DNA from: Mycobacteroides salmoniphilum
GTDB lineage: Bacteria > Actinomycetota > Actinomycetes > Mycobacteriales > Mycobacteriaceae
DNA: 64,000 nt
NCBI RefSeq assembly: GCF_004924335.1
Contig: NZ_CP024633.1
Location: 4,092,001-4,156,000, forward strand
Direction of reading: 5' to 3'
The translations under genes and the position numbers were made by a program. The notes beneath the pieces are model-generated. The model saw only the letters and a program-made list of their open reading frames with translations. It made no database searches and had not been told where the DNA came from. How positions within the stretch are numbered: position 1 is the first letter of the stretch; each line of letters begins with the position of its first letter. Shown in pieces: positions 29,522 through 38,505 of this stretch.

Positions 29522-30868
29522 ATGACCGACATCGCCTACCGCCTCGCCCAGAAGCGCAATATCGTGACACCACTGCCCGGGCCCCGGTCCAGCGCCTTGG
29601 CCGAGCGCCGACGCGCCGCGGTATCCGCGGGCGTCGGTTCCACCGCACCGGTGTACGCCGTCGACGCCGACGGCGGGGTGATCGTCGACGCCGACGGCAA
29701 CTCCTTCATCGACCTCGGATCGGGCATCGCGGTCACTACCGTCGGTGCCTCACATCCCGCGGTTGCCGCGGCCATCGCCGACCAGGCAACCCATTTCACC
29801 CACACCTGTTTCATGATCACGCCCTACGAGGGGTACGTGCGGGTCGCCGAGCTCCTCAACGACCTGACTCCCGGCGATCACGAGAAGCGCACCGCATTGT
29901 TCAACTCCGGCGCCGAAGCCGTGGAGAATGCCATCAAGGTGGCGCGGCTGGCCACCGGCCGCACGGCAGTCGTCGCCTTCGACAACGCCTATCACGGCCG
30001 CACCAACCTGACGATGGCACTGACCGCCAAGTCGATGCCCTACAAGTCGCAGTTCGGGCCCTTCGCGCCCGAGGTCTACCGGATGCCGGCCTCCTACCCG
30101 TTGCGTGACGAACCGGGTCTGTCCGGCGAGGAAGCGGCACGGCGAGCGATCTCCCGCATCGAAACCCAGATCGGTGCGCAATCGCTGGCCGCGATCATCA
30201 TCGAGCCCGTCCAGGGCGAGGGCGGATTCATCGTGCCCGCACCCGGATTCCTGTCCACGCTGACAGCCTGGGCCCGGGAGAACGGCGTCGTCTTCATCGC
30301 CGACGAGGTGCAGACCGGCTTCGCGCGTACGGGTGCCTGGTTCGCCTCCGAGCACGAGGGCATCGTCCCCGACATCGTCACCATGGCCAAGGGCATCGCC
30401 GGAGGCATGCCGCTGTCCGCCGTCACCGGGCGCGCCGATCTCATGGACGCCGTGTACACCGGCGGCCTGGGTGGAACCTACGGCGGCAACCCAGTGACCT
30501 GTGCGGCCGCGATCGCCGCACTGGGCGTCATGCGTGAGCTCGACCTGCCGGCACGGGCCCGGGTCATCGAAACCTCGGTGGTGTCGCGCTTGAGCGCGCT
30601 TGCCGAGGAGGTCGACGTCATCGGCGAAGTACGTGGCCGCGGCGCCATGCTGGCCATCGAGATCGTCACACCCGGCACTCTCGAACCTGATGCGGCCCTC
30701 ACCAAAGCCATTGCCGCCGAGGCGCTCTCCCAAGGTGTTCTGATCCTCACCTGCGGAACCTTCGGCAACGTGATCCGCTTGCTGCCCCCGCTGGTGATCG
30801 GGGACGATCTCTTGGACGAGGGCATCACCGTCCTCACCGACATCATTCGCGAGAAGGCGAGCCGCTAG
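29522..30868 (+). CDS. gabT: 4-aminobutyrate (GABA) aminotransferase
   Basis: 448 residues, class III PLP aminotransferase. The PLP lysine is Lys290 in TMAKGIAGGMPLSAV; VFIADEVQTGFARTG carries the pyridine-ring aspartate, and GLGGTYGGNPVTCAAA follows. IIIEPVQGEGGFIVPAPGFL matches the GabT subgroup. It moves the amino group of GABA to 2-oxoglutarate, yielding succinic semialdehyde. ATG at 29522 has AGGAAG 7 nt upstream. It is separated from the permease by 118 bp and overlaps gabD (TAGTG), so gabT-gabD form a unit. Confidence 0.94.
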   Translation: MTDIAYRLAQKRNIVTPLPGPRSSALAERRRAAVSAGVGSTAPVYAVDADGGVIVDADGNSFIDLGSGIAVTTVGASHPAVAAAIADQATHFTHTCFMITPYEGYVRVAELLNDLTPGDHEKRTALFNSGAEAVENAIKVARLATGRTAVVAFDNAYHGRTNLTMALTAKSMPYKSQFGPFAPEVYRMPASYPLRDEPGLSGEEAARRAISRIETQIGAQSLAAIIIEPVQGEGGFIVPAPGFLSTLTAWARENGVVFIADEVQTGFARTGAWFASEHEGIVPDIVTMAKGIAGGMPLSAVTGRADLMDAVYTGGLGGTYGGNPVTCAAAIAALGVMRELDLPARARVIETSVVSRLSALAEEVDVIGEVRGRGAMLAIEIVTPGTLEPDAALTKAIAAEALSQGVLILTCGTFGNVIRLLPPLVIGDDLLDEGITVLTDIIREKASR

Positions 30869-32322
30869 TGACTGATCACTCAGCCCTGATCGATGCCATC
30901 CCCACCGATCTATGGATCGGCGGCAAGCAGGTCCCGTCCTCGACGGGCGCCCGGTTCCCCGTACACAACCCGGCCACGGGTGCCGTGCTGACCACCGTGG
31001 CCGACGCCTCGGCAGCCGACGGTGCCACCGCACTCGATGAAGCCGTGGCGGTGCAGCAGTCCTGGGCGGCGGCCGCACCCCGTGAAAGAGCCGAAATCCT
31101 GCGGCGGGCCTGGGAATTGGTGATGGCGCGACGCGATGATTTCGCGCTGGCCATGACGCTGGAAATGGGTAAGCCGCTGGCGGAAAGTCAGGGCGAGGTC
31201 GCCTACGGCGGCGAGTTTCTGCGCTGGTTCTCCGAGGAAGCAGTGCGCATCAACGGCCGGTACACCTCGTCGCCGACGGGCACCGGCCGGATCCTGGTGA
31301 CCAAGCAGCCCATCGGCCCGGCGCTGGCCATCACTCCGTGGAACTTTCCGCTGGCCATGGGCACCCGCAAGATCGGCCCGGCGTTCGCCGCCGGATGCAC
31401 CATGATCGTCAAACCCGCTGCTGAGACACCACTGACCATGCTGCTGCTGGGCCAGGTATTCGCCGATGCGGGACTGCCTCCGGGCGTGCTGTCGATACTC
31501 CCCACCACCAGCGCCTCGGGCCTCACTGGCCCGTTGATCGACGATCCAAGGCTGCGCAAGCTGACCTTCACCGGCTCCACCGGCGTCGGGAAGGTACTGC
31601 TGTCACAGTGCGCCACCAGGGTATTGCGCTCCTCTATGGAGCTGGGCGGCAACGCACCGTTTGTGGTGTTCGACGACGCCGACGTCGACGCCGCGGTCGA
31701 CGGCGCGATGGCGGCCAAGATGCGCAACATCGGCGAGGCATGTACCGCGGCCAACCGCTTTCACGTCGACAACGCGGTGCGCGCCGAGTTCACCGAGAAG
31801 CTCACTGCCCACATGAGTGCACTCACCATCGGCCCCGGTGACAAAAACGGCGTGCAGGTGGGTCCGCTCATCACCGCCAAACAGCGCGCCTCGGTCGACG
31901 AGTTGGTGCAGGACGCCGTCGGCAAGGGGGCCGTCATCACCACCGGAGGCGTCATCGCCGACGGAGAGGGCTACTTCTATCCGCCGACCGTGCTCACCGA
32001 TGTGCCTTCGAACGCAAGAATTCTCCGCGAAGAGGTATTCGGCCCGGTGGCCGCTATCACCGGGTTCGATGGCGAGGACGCCGGAGTCGCCGCCGCCAAC
32101 GACACCGAGTATGGGCTCGCCGCCTACGTGTACACCGCCAACCTGGATCGTGCGCTGCGCGTCTCGGAGTCCGTCGAGTCGGGGATGATCGGCATCAACC
32201 GGGGCGTGATCTCCGACGTGGCCGCGCCATTCGGTGGGATCAAGGAGTCGGGCATCGGACGGGAAGCCGGCAGCGAGGGCATCGAGGAATACCTCGAAAC
32301 GAAATACATAGCGCTGCCCTAG
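30868..32322 (+). CDS. gabD: Succinate-semialdehyde dehydrogenase (NAD(P)+)
   Basis: 484 residues. The ALDH signature is present: TPWNFPLAMGTRKIGPAFAA, MELGGNAPFVVFDDAD (glutamate) and catalytic Cys292 in NIGEACTAANRF. GEACTAANR and the C-terminal GGIKESGIGREAGSEGIEEY are typical of GabD. It oxidises succinic semialdehyde to succinate, completing GABA breakdown. The GTG start overlaps the gabT stop by one base. The gene ends 1 bp before the convergent dioxygenase gene. Confidence 0.94.
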   Translation: MTDHSALIDAIPTDLWIGGKQVPSSTGARFPVHNPATGAVLTTVADASAADGATALDEAVAVQQSWAAAAPRERAEILRRAWELVMARRDDFALAMTLEMGKPLAESQGEVAYGGEFLRWFSEEAVRINGRYTSSPTGTGRILVTKQPIGPALAITPWNFPLAMGTRKIGPAFAAGCTMIVKPAAETPLTMLLLGQVFADAGLPPGVLSILPTTSASGLTGPLIDDPRLRKLTFTGSTGVGKVLLSQCATRVLRSSMELGGNAPFVVFDDADVDAAVDGAMAAKMRNIGEACTAANRFHVDNAVRAEFTEKLTAHMSALTIGPGDKNGVQVGPLITAKQRASVDELVQDAVGKGAVITTGGVIADGEGYFYPPTVLTDVPSNARILREEVFGPVAAITGFDGEDAGVAAANDTEYGLAAYVYTANLDRALRVSESVESGMIGINRGVISDVAAPFGGIKESGIGREAGSEGIEEYLETKYIALP

Positions 32323-32323
32323 A

Positions 32324-33274
32324 TCAGGCGGCGAACAATTCGAGTCGCCGTGGCTCCTCGATACCCGAGTAGTGACTGGCATCGCCGCTGAGGACCTGAC
32401 TTCGCCGGCCGTAGATGTCGACCGGCACATCCCCGGCCAGCGTGACGCGATGTAGCTCGCGCTGTTGTTGTCCGAAGTCGGCGATTCCGTAATGCTGGGT
32501 GGCCCGATTGTCCCAGATGGCCACGTCACCCAGCCGCCAGTTCCATCGGAAGGTGTTCTCCAGCTTGGTGATACGTGACTGCAGCAGCTGAAAGAGCGCC
32601 GCGAACTCGCCGCCGTGCAGGTCTTGGAAACTCTTGACAAACTGCCCGAGCAGCAGGCTGCGCTCACCGGTCTCCGGGTGCACCCGCACCACCGGATGCA
32701 ACGTTTCGTACAGAGAGCTGGTGAACTCGCTGTAGTACGCGGCCCGGCGTTCGGCGCTCACTCCTCCCGAGGCGCCGGCGCCCACGTAGTCGTACAGGTT
32801 TGTGTGCGTGGCCCACAGGTCGTCGGCAAGTGCGCGCAACGGTGTGGGCAGCTGCTCGTACGCGGCGACCGTCGACGCCCAGGTGGTGGCGCCACCGTAG
32901 GACGGCAAGGTCACCGGGCGCAGCACCGACGCCTTCGGGATGCGGTCGACGAAGGTGACATCGGTGTGCCAGCCGTTGGCCGCCCCTTCGAGGTTCAGCA
33001 GCTCGCTGCCGTGCGAGGTCACCGTGGGGTGCGGCAGCGTCGGCTCCCCGAGCAGACCGGCGAACGCATACTGTCCCGCGTCATCCAGCTGATGCTGCCC
33101 GGTGAACACCAGCACCTTGTTGACCGCCAGCGCGAGGCGGATTGCCTCGGCCCGTTCGGCCGGCACAGCGGCCCCGAGCTCCACACCGTCGACCCGGGCA
33201 CCGATGTGTTCGCCGAGCTTTTCGACGGTAATTCCGGCGTCACGATAGATACGTCGTGTGTGGTCGTCACTCAT
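32324..33274 (-). CDS. TauD/TfdA-type 2-oxoglutarate dioxygenase, Rv3406-like alkylsulfatase
   Basis: 316 residues from the ATG at 33274. It resembles M. tuberculosis Rv3406 closely by recall: [66 protein letters not shown] and [20 protein letters not shown]. Iron ligands are His and Asp of WHTD and the His in ELHRVTL. Rv3406 oxidatively cleaves alkyl sulfates, so this enzyme probably frees sulfate from organic sulfate esters. It converges on gabD and is not an obvious part of GABA breakdown. Confidence 0.9.
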   Translation of the reverse strand: MSDDHTRRIYRDAGITVEKLGEHIGARVDGVELGAAVPAERAEAIRLALAVNKVLVFTGQHQLDDAGQYAFAGLLGEPTLPHPTVTSHGSELLNLEGAANGWHTDVTFVDRIPKASVLRPVTLPSYGGATTWASTVAAYEQLPTPLRALADDLWATHTNLYDYVGAGASGGVSAERRAAYYSEFTSSLYETLHPVVRVHPETGERSLLLGQFVKSFQDLHGGEFAALFQLLQSRITKLENTFRWNWRLGDVAIWDNRATQHYGIADFGQQQRELHRVTLAGDVPVDIYGRRSQVLSGDASHYSGIEEPRRLELFAA

Positions 33275-33357
33275 TCCCGCATCACAACAACCCCGACGCC
33301 GTAAGCCCAGGTATAGAGCCAAGTCGATTCGAAAGGGCTGCCGTAGGCGCCGGCAGA

Positions 33358-33370
33358 TATGGTCGGACGG
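33358..33370 (+). promoter_or_regulatory. Leaderless promoter of the Nudix gene
   Basis: TATGGT at 33358-33363 lies 6 nt before the GTG at 33370, so transcription is expected to start at the start codon. No ribosome site is seen. This spacing was used to choose the start. Confidence 0.5.
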
Positions 33371-34086
33371 TGATCGCGTACGACGAGGAACTGCGGGACC
33401 GGATTCGCGAGCACCTGGCGGGGCACGAACGCAGGAGCGTCGAGGACCCGGAGAAACGCCGCGCCGCGGTGGCCGTGGTGCTGGTCGACTCGGATCTGGG
33501 CGAAGACCGCATCGACCCGGCGCCGGTGGACGAGTGGATCGGCGGCCGGGAGATAGCCGAGCAGGGCCTGGACGGCAGGATGGTCGACGTCTCGGGCGGC
33601 GCGGCATTCCTATTGTGCCGCAGAACCTCCCGGCTCAACTCCCACGCCGCGCAATGGGCGCTGCCCGGCGGACGGCTGGATCCGGGCGAGGATGCGGTGC
33701 AGGCCGCGCTGCGTGAGCTGGATGAGGAACTGGGCGTCACACTGCCCGATTCGACGGTGCTCGGCCTGCTCGACGACTATCCGACACGTTCGGGATACGT
33801 GATCACCCCGGTGGTGGTGTGGGGTGGCGGGCGTCTGGAGATGCGCCCCTCGCCCGACGAAGTGGTGGCCGCCTACCGGGTGGGATTGCACCAGCTGCAG
33901 CGCGAGGATTCACCGCGCTACGTCACGATTCCCGAGAGCCCGCGCCCGGTGGTGCAGATCCCGCTGGGCAATGACCTCATCCACGCCCCGACCGGGGCCG
34001 TCCTGCTGCAGGTGCGGTGGCTCTGCCTGGAGGGCCGCGCAGACCGCGTCGATGAGCTGGAGCAGCCGGTCTTCGCCTGGCGATAG
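33370..34086 (+). CDS. Nudix hydrolase (CoA-diphosphatase-like)
   Basis: 238 residues. The Nudix box is intact: [24 protein letters not shown] fits GX5EX7REUXEEXGU (shown here by its ends GGRLDPGE and RELDEELGV). The N-terminal extension of about 75 residues and the region after the box ([17 protein letters not shown]) recall CoA/NADH pyrophosphatases of the NUDT7/8 type. The substrate is not certain. GTG start from a leaderless-type promoter. Stand-alone gene between two minus-strand genes. Confidence 0.87.
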   Translation: MIAYDEELRDRIREHLAGHERRSVEDPEKRRAAVAVVLVDSDLGEDRIDPAPVDEWIGGREIAEQGLDGRMVDVSGGAAFLLCRRTSRLNSHAAQWALPGGRLDPGEDAVQAALRELDEELGVTLPDSTVLGLLDDYPTRSGYVITPVVVWGGGRLEMRPSPDEVVAAYRVGLHQLQREDSPRYVTIPESPRPVVQIPLGNDLIHAPTGAVLLQVRWLCLEGRADRVDELEQPVFAWR

Positions 34087-34095
34087 ATGCCAGTC

Positions 34096-34509
34096 CTAGG
34101 ACACTCCGGCGCGCGCCAACAACGTCGGTGTCCCATAGGGCGCGTCCTGCTCCGCCACCCAGCCCGGATCTAGATACACCGCGTTGGATGCGATCACATT
34201 GCCGTCGCGCAATATCTCGCCAAGGTAGTTGCCGCCCTGATCGCTGAATATGCTCACCTGCGCCTCACGAGCTGTCATCGATATGTCATGCGTCCACGGC
34301 ACGAAGGGGTCGAGCCAGGTGTACTTGACCGCCTTCTCCCCCTTACCCGTGCGGTAGGAGATGACCACTTGGCGATTGCTCCCCGGATCCTGCGCAGTCA
34401 CGCGGTAGGTCATTTTCACCCCTGGATCGGCCTGCGCCACCGCGGCAGCTGGCAATCCCAGCACGGCGCTCGACGCCAGAGCCACCAGCAACGCGAGAAT
34501 TCTTCTCAT
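34096..34509 (-). CDS. Small secreted protein with MmpS-like domain
   Basis: 137 residues. A clear signal peptide (LALLVALASSAVLGLPAAAVAQA) is followed by a beta-rich domain of about 110 residues (VKMTYRVTAQDPG, VKYTWLDPFVPWTHDISMTA, VSIFSDQGGNYLGEILRDGN). The order of elements resembles the periplasmic domain of MmpS proteins, which partner MmpL transporters, but MmpS proteins usually keep an uncleaved membrane helix, and no mmpL is nearby. It is probably exported; the function is unknown. Confidence 0.65.
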   Translation of the reverse strand: MRRILALLVALASSAVLGLPAAAVAQADPGVKMTYRVTAQDPGSNRQVVISYRTGKGEKAVKYTWLDPFVPWTHDISMTAREAQVSIFSDQGGNYLGEILRDGNVIASNAVYLDPGWVAEQDAPYGTPTLLARAGVS

Positions 34510-34530
34510 GCGCTGGGATGCTAGCTGGAT

Positions 34531-36030
34531 CTAGCGCTGCTGTGGAGAGTGTCGCCGAACTTTGCGCTCCGGTACCCCATTGGGTCCCGTGGTGGACAGC
34601 GCATAGGTGCCGACCGCAAAGGCCACGGCCGAACCGTTGATCCCCAGCGCCTGCTTGCCGACGTTCGCGAGGTTGTCCTTCGCGCTGTGGTAGTTGGGGT
34701 CGAAGGGTTGGCCCGCGCGGCCCTGCCACATCTTGGCTTCCGGACCGCTCATTGTCTCCAGCGCACCCGAGCTGATGCCGCCGACAGGGATACCCGCGGC
34801 CAGGAACGGTCCGTAATCGGATCTGCCGTTGAACTCCTCGGCGGCCGGTCGCTTGCCTGCCAGGTTGAGATATCCAGCGAAGGTCCGTTCGATCCCCGCG
34901 GATCCTTCGGGTACGTCCAAGGGCGGCCGGTTCGGATCCGGTGTGGTGGCCGATTGGTCACCGTCGAGCACGAAGTAGCCGGCATTCGGCGAGCCGAGCA
35001 TGTCGAAGTTCAGGTACAGCGCGATGTCGTTGAGTTCTTCGGCGCTGCGGCCCTTGGCATATTCGATCGACCCGGCCAGTCCGTCTTCCTCGGCAGTCCA
35101 GAACGCGAACCTGACGGCGTTGTTGACCACCGGCCTGGGCCCCAGCTGCAGTGCGGTCTCCAACACCGCGGCCACACCGGTTCCGTTGTCGTTAATCCCC
35201 GGGCCCTTGGCCACACTGTCCAGGTGCGCTCCGGCGACCACCACATTTGCCGGATCACCCGTTGCGGTCTGGGCAATAATGTTGCGTGAGCGCACCTTCG
35301 CGATGCTCATGTCCAGCACCAGGGTTATCGGCGAGGAATTGCGGCGCAGCAAAGTGTCGACTCCCGAGTCGATGATTCCGACCGGAATGGACAGCTGCTC
35401 ATAGTAATTCGGGGTGAACAGACCCTCGCCGGCGCCCGCCTGCATCGTCACCAGCACGGCCGCCGCGCCCTTCTCCTTGGCGACATTGTGCTTGTCGACC
35501 ACCGAGCACCCGGCACCGTCGACCACGGCGATCTGACCATCGAGCTTGAGGGTGCCGTAATCCGCCGCGGCGCAACCACTGGCCTTGCCCGAGGGACGGA
35601 TGATGTTGGCCTTGAGCCCACCCTTGGGGGTCTGGGCGAAATAGGAGGCCTGATCCACCGCGTAGGGCCGCCCGCCGATGTCGACGAGCGGTTTACCCTC
35701 GGTAAGCACCTTGAGCCTGGACAGCTCCGGCGCCTGAACCTCGAATCCGCGATCTTTCAACGCCTTTGTCACGTAGTCGGCGCTGGCGTCGTAGCCCGGC
35801 GTGCCCTCGGCGCGGTTCCCGCCGTGGGCATCGGCGGCCTGCTGCAGCTGTTGCAGGTGCGCCACCATGGCGTCCACGGTGACCATGCGTGCAAGATCCG
35901 CCGCCAAGTTGGGGTTGGGCGTCGCAGCGGTGGCACCCGGTGGGGTCGGGTGCGCACAGCAGCTGGCCACCGCCGCAATCGCGAGTAGGACGCAACCGCG
36001 CGCTATCCCCCGCGCGCGAAATAACGCCAT
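34531..36030 (-). CDS. M28 zinc aminopeptidase lipoprotein (LpqL family), copy 1
   Basis: 499 residues from the ATG at 36030; the lipobox-like AVASC and following Cys lie near residue 25. A PA domain spans about 130-240 (GCAAADYGTLKLDGQIAVVD). The M28 peptidase domain follows with zinc motifs GAHLDSVAKGPGINDNGTG, FWTAEEDGLAGS and YHSAKDN. It should be a surface aminopeptidase. It is a diverged paralogue of the next upstream gene. In H37Rv, lpqL (Rv0418) sits beside thiG and lpqM, so this belongs to the conserved neighbourhood. Confidence 0.92.
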   Translation of the reverse strand: MALFRARGIARGCVLLAIAAVASCCAHPTPPGATAATPNPNLAADLARMVTVDAMVAHLQQLQQAADAHGGNRAEGTPGYDASADYVTKALKDRGFEVQAPELSRLKVLTEGKPLVDIGGRPYAVDQASYFAQTPKGGLKANIIRPSGKASGCAAADYGTLKLDGQIAVVDGAGCSVVDKHNVAKEKGAAAVLVTMQAGAGEGLFTPNYYEQLSIPVGIIDSGVDTLLRRNSSPITLVLDMSIAKVRSRNIIAQTATGDPANVVVAGAHLDSVAKGPGINDNGTGVAAVLETALQLGPRPVVNNAVRFAFWTAEEDGLAGSIEYAKGRSAEELNDIALYLNFDMLGSPNAGYFVLDGDQSATTPDPNRPPLDVPEGSAGIERTFAGYLNLAGKRPAAEEFNGRSDYGPFLAAGIPVGGISSGALETMSGPEAKMWQGRAGQPFDPNYHSAKDNLANVGKQALGINGSAVAFAVGTYALSTTGPNGVPERKVRRHSPQQR

Positions 36031-36165
36031 CAAATAAACCTCAATGGAACCTCAGTGGACTTGTGCGAATCGAGCAATCGCACACGCTACCGCACCAACG
36101 TTGATTCCCAAGGCCTTTCGGGGCGTTGCAACGAAGCTGTTACCGCGGATTCGGCGGGCAGAAGC

Positions 36166-36218
36166 GATGGGGGTACGCCCCCGCAAGCGGGAGGTGCCCC
36201 CACCCGCTCGCGGGGGCC
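36166..36218. repeat. Cluster of GC-rich inverted repeats between the two lpqL-type genes
   Basis: Three potential hairpins abut: GGGGG-TACG-CCCCC (36169-36182), CCCGC-AA-GCGGG (about 36180-36191), and GCCCCC...GGGGGC (about 36195-36217). They lie just after the minus-strand gene at 36233 ends, so they could terminate it, although no T run follows. The density of inverted repeats is also typical of dispersed intergenic elements. Confidence 0.6.
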
Positions 36219-36232
36219 GACTCGGGGCTGTA

Positions 36233-37732
36233 CTAGTCCTTCAGCTTGTGACGGGTGCGGTCCTCGTGAACGGGCACCCCGTTGCGTCCGTCGATGCTCT
36301 GCGCATACAGGCCAATCGTGTACGCGACTCCGCCCGCGTTGATCTTGAGCGCGTCCTTGTTCACGTTGGCCAGGGTGTCGCCCGCCTGGTGGTAGTTCGG
36401 ATCGAAGGGCTGATCCGCCTTGCCGCCCCAGTCCCGTGCTTCCTCGGACGACATCTTGTCCTCAGCGCCGGAGAAGATGCCGCCGGTCGGTATGCCTGCC
36501 CGGCTGAACCCGTCGTAGTCCGAACGGCCGTCGTACTCCGTGTCATGAGCCTTCTTGCCCTGCTCGGCGAGGTACGCGATCTCTGTCCGCTCGATACCGG
36601 CCGACCCCTCGGGGATCCGCACCGGTACCTCGTTCGCGTCGGGTGCTTCGGACTGGTCGCCGTCATAGGTGAGGTATGCGGCGTTCGGGGACCCGAGCAT
36701 GTCGTAATTCAGATACAGGGCAATATCTTTCAGTGCGTCCACGTCAAGGGATTTGACGTAGTCGGTGGAACCGATCAGCCCTTCCTCTTCCGCACCCCAG
36801 AACGCGAACCGCACCGCGTTCTTGACGTCCGGGCTCGGCCCCAGCTGCAGTGCGGTCTCCAGAACTGCCGCGGTACCCGTGCCGTTGTCATTGATGCCCG
36901 GCCCCTCGGGAACGCTGTCGAGGTGAGCGCCGGCCATCACGACATCTGTCGTGGCACCCGTCTTGGTCTGCGCGATCACATTGCGCGCCTTGACGTCCTT
37001 GGTCTCCGCATCGACCTTGAGGACAACCTGATCGGGATGCGCCCGTAGATCGGCCCCGGTCGACTTCGTGACACCCACCACGGGGATCTTCGGGGCGGCG
37101 TCCTCACCGAGGGTCCCACCCGACTGGCTCTCGTCGACGTTGTCCGCGACGATCAGGCCCACCGCACCGCGCTCGGCGGCAGCCCTCTCCTTCTCGGAGA
37201 ACGGGCACGATCCACGGTCAACCAGGACCACCGCACCCTTGATGTCCAGTCCGTCGTAATCCGCGGCCGTGCAGCCCGGCGAGTCTTCCGCACGGGCCGC
37301 GACCAATCGTCCCCGCACCTGACCACCCGGCGAGTACGAGAGCACCGCGGCGTCGACCTTCTTGGGACCGGCCGTCAACTCAAGGGATTTGGCCTGAAAG
37401 TACTTGAAGCTGAACTCGGGCGTCTGTACGTCGAAACCCTTGTCCTTCAGCGCTTTAACCACATAATCGACACTTTGGTCGAAGCCGGGAGTACCCGCCG
37501 CCCGGTTGTTCTTGTTCTTGTCGGCAATCTCTTGGAGCGCCGAGAGATGCTTCACGACATTGTCGACGGTCACCTTCTCGTGCAGGGAGTGCGCGAAACT
37601 GACCGCCTCCTGGGATCCGGCCTGCGGCACCGAGCGGGGTGCCTCGCCGCCGTCCCGATCGCATGCCGTCACAGTCGCCAATGCACAAGCCGCGGACACC
37701 GCGACCGCGTACACAACCCGCTTAGTCCCCAT
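36233..37732 (-). CDS. lpqL: M28 zinc aminopeptidase lipoprotein LpqL, copy 2
   Basis: 499 residues from the ATG at 37732, with AAGGGAG 5 nt upstream. The lipobox is ATVTAC (Cys24). A PA domain spans about 130-245 (GCTAADYDGLDIKGAVVLVD). M28 zinc motifs are GAHLDSVPEGPGINDNGTG, FWGAEEEGLIGS and YHQAGDT. Both copies share the whole domain plan and length, and this one fits the H37Rv LpqL pattern somewhat better by recall. LpqL-type enzymes trim peptides at the cell surface. The gene follows an ABC exporter on the same strand with a 20-bp gap, so it may be in that operon. Confidence 0.92.
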   Translation of the reverse strand: MGTKRVVYAVAVSAACALATVTACDRDGGEAPRSVPQAGSQEAVSFAHSLHEKVTVDNVVKHLSALQEIADKNKNNRAAGTPGFDQSVDYVVKALKDKGFDVQTPEFSFKYFQAKSLELTAGPKKVDAAVLSYSPGGQVRGRLVAARAEDSPGCTAADYDGLDIKGAVVLVDRGSCPFSEKERAAAERGAVGLIVADNVDESQSGGTLGEDAAPKIPVVGVTKSTGADLRAHPDQVVLKVDAETKDVKARNVIAQTKTGATTDVVMAGAHLDSVPEGPGINDNGTGTAAVLETALQLGPSPDVKNAVRFAFWGAEEEGLIGSTDYVKSLDVDALKDIALYLNYDMLGSPNAAYLTYDGDQSEAPDANEVPVRIPEGSAGIERTEIAYLAEQGKKAHDTEYDGRSDYDGFSRAGIPTGGIFSGAEDKMSSEEARDWGGKADQPFDPNYHQAGDTLANVNKDALKINAGGVAYTIGLYAQSIDGRNGVPVHEDRTRHKLKD

Positions 37733-37752
37733 CGTTCTCCCTTGTCCCGACC

Positions 37753-38505
37753 TTAAACGTCGCGTCGCTGCACCACGGCCAGGGCCGCGGCGAGCGTGAT
37801 GACAACCACGGTAGCAAAGTAGATGAGAGAACCGGTCGTGCCCCAAACAAAGTCGACACCGTCCGAGGTGTACCACGGCACACCGGTAAACCTGATGCCG
37901 TTGGCGAAAGGAAGGAAGGGCTGCAACGCCTTTCCAGCATCAGTGAGCCAGCCCAGCATCAACTCGAGCACTGTCGGCCACAACAGGAGCACCGCGACAG
38001 CGCCTGCGGTGTGCTTCAGCAACACTCCCACTGCCACCGCGAGAACGGCACACAAGAACGCGTACACAGTCACCGCGCCCATCGTGTTCCACACGCCGGG
38101 GCCGTCGAGCGCCAAGTTCGCACCGGCCACCGGACCCGCCATGGCGCGTACCAACACGATCGAGATCAGCACGGTGACCGCAGTGACCACCGCCACCCAG
38201 ACCCCCGCCACCAGGGCCTTGGCGCCGATGACCGACAACCTGTTGGGCGTGGCCTGAAAGGTGGTTCGCACCATTGCGGTTCGGTTCTCGTTGGTCACCG
38301 TCATGGCGGCCAGCACCATCAGGAGCGGGATCCCGACGACGGTCGCCCCGCCCGCGGCGTCGCCAGGAGAGATCGGCGTATAGATGGAGGCCGATCCGCC
38401 CTGCAGGCCCGCCAATCCCACACCCAATGCCAGGGCGAGCAGGCTGCACCACACCGCCGAGCGAGAGGTGCAGACCTTGATCCGTTCGGCCGCGATGACC
38501 CCCAT
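37753..38505 (-). CDS. ABC-2 type transporter permease
   Basis: 250 residues with six predicted membrane helices (LLALALGVGLAGLQ, ATVVGIPLLMVLAAM, GVWVAVVTAVTVLISIVLV, VTVYAFLCAVLAVAVGVLL, AGAVAVLLLWPTVLELML, GSLIYFATVVVITLAAALAV). This is the plan of ABC-2 exporter permeases that pair with a separate ATPase. It starts at the base where the ATPase gene stops (TGATG), so the two proteins are translationally coupled and form one exporter. The substrate is unknown. Confidence 0.9.
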   Translation of the reverse strand: MGVIAAERIKVCTSRSAVWCSLLALALGVGLAGLQGGSASIYTPISPGDAAGGATVVGIPLLMVLAAMTVTNENRTAMVRTTFQATPNRLSVIGAKALVAGVWVAVVTAVTVLISIVLVRAMAGPVAGANLALDGPGVWNTMGAVTVYAFLCAVLAVAVGVLLKHTAGAVAVLLLWPTVLELMLGWLTDAGKALQPFLPFANGIRFTGVPWYTSDGVDFVWGTTGSLIYFATVVVITLAAALAVVQRRDV

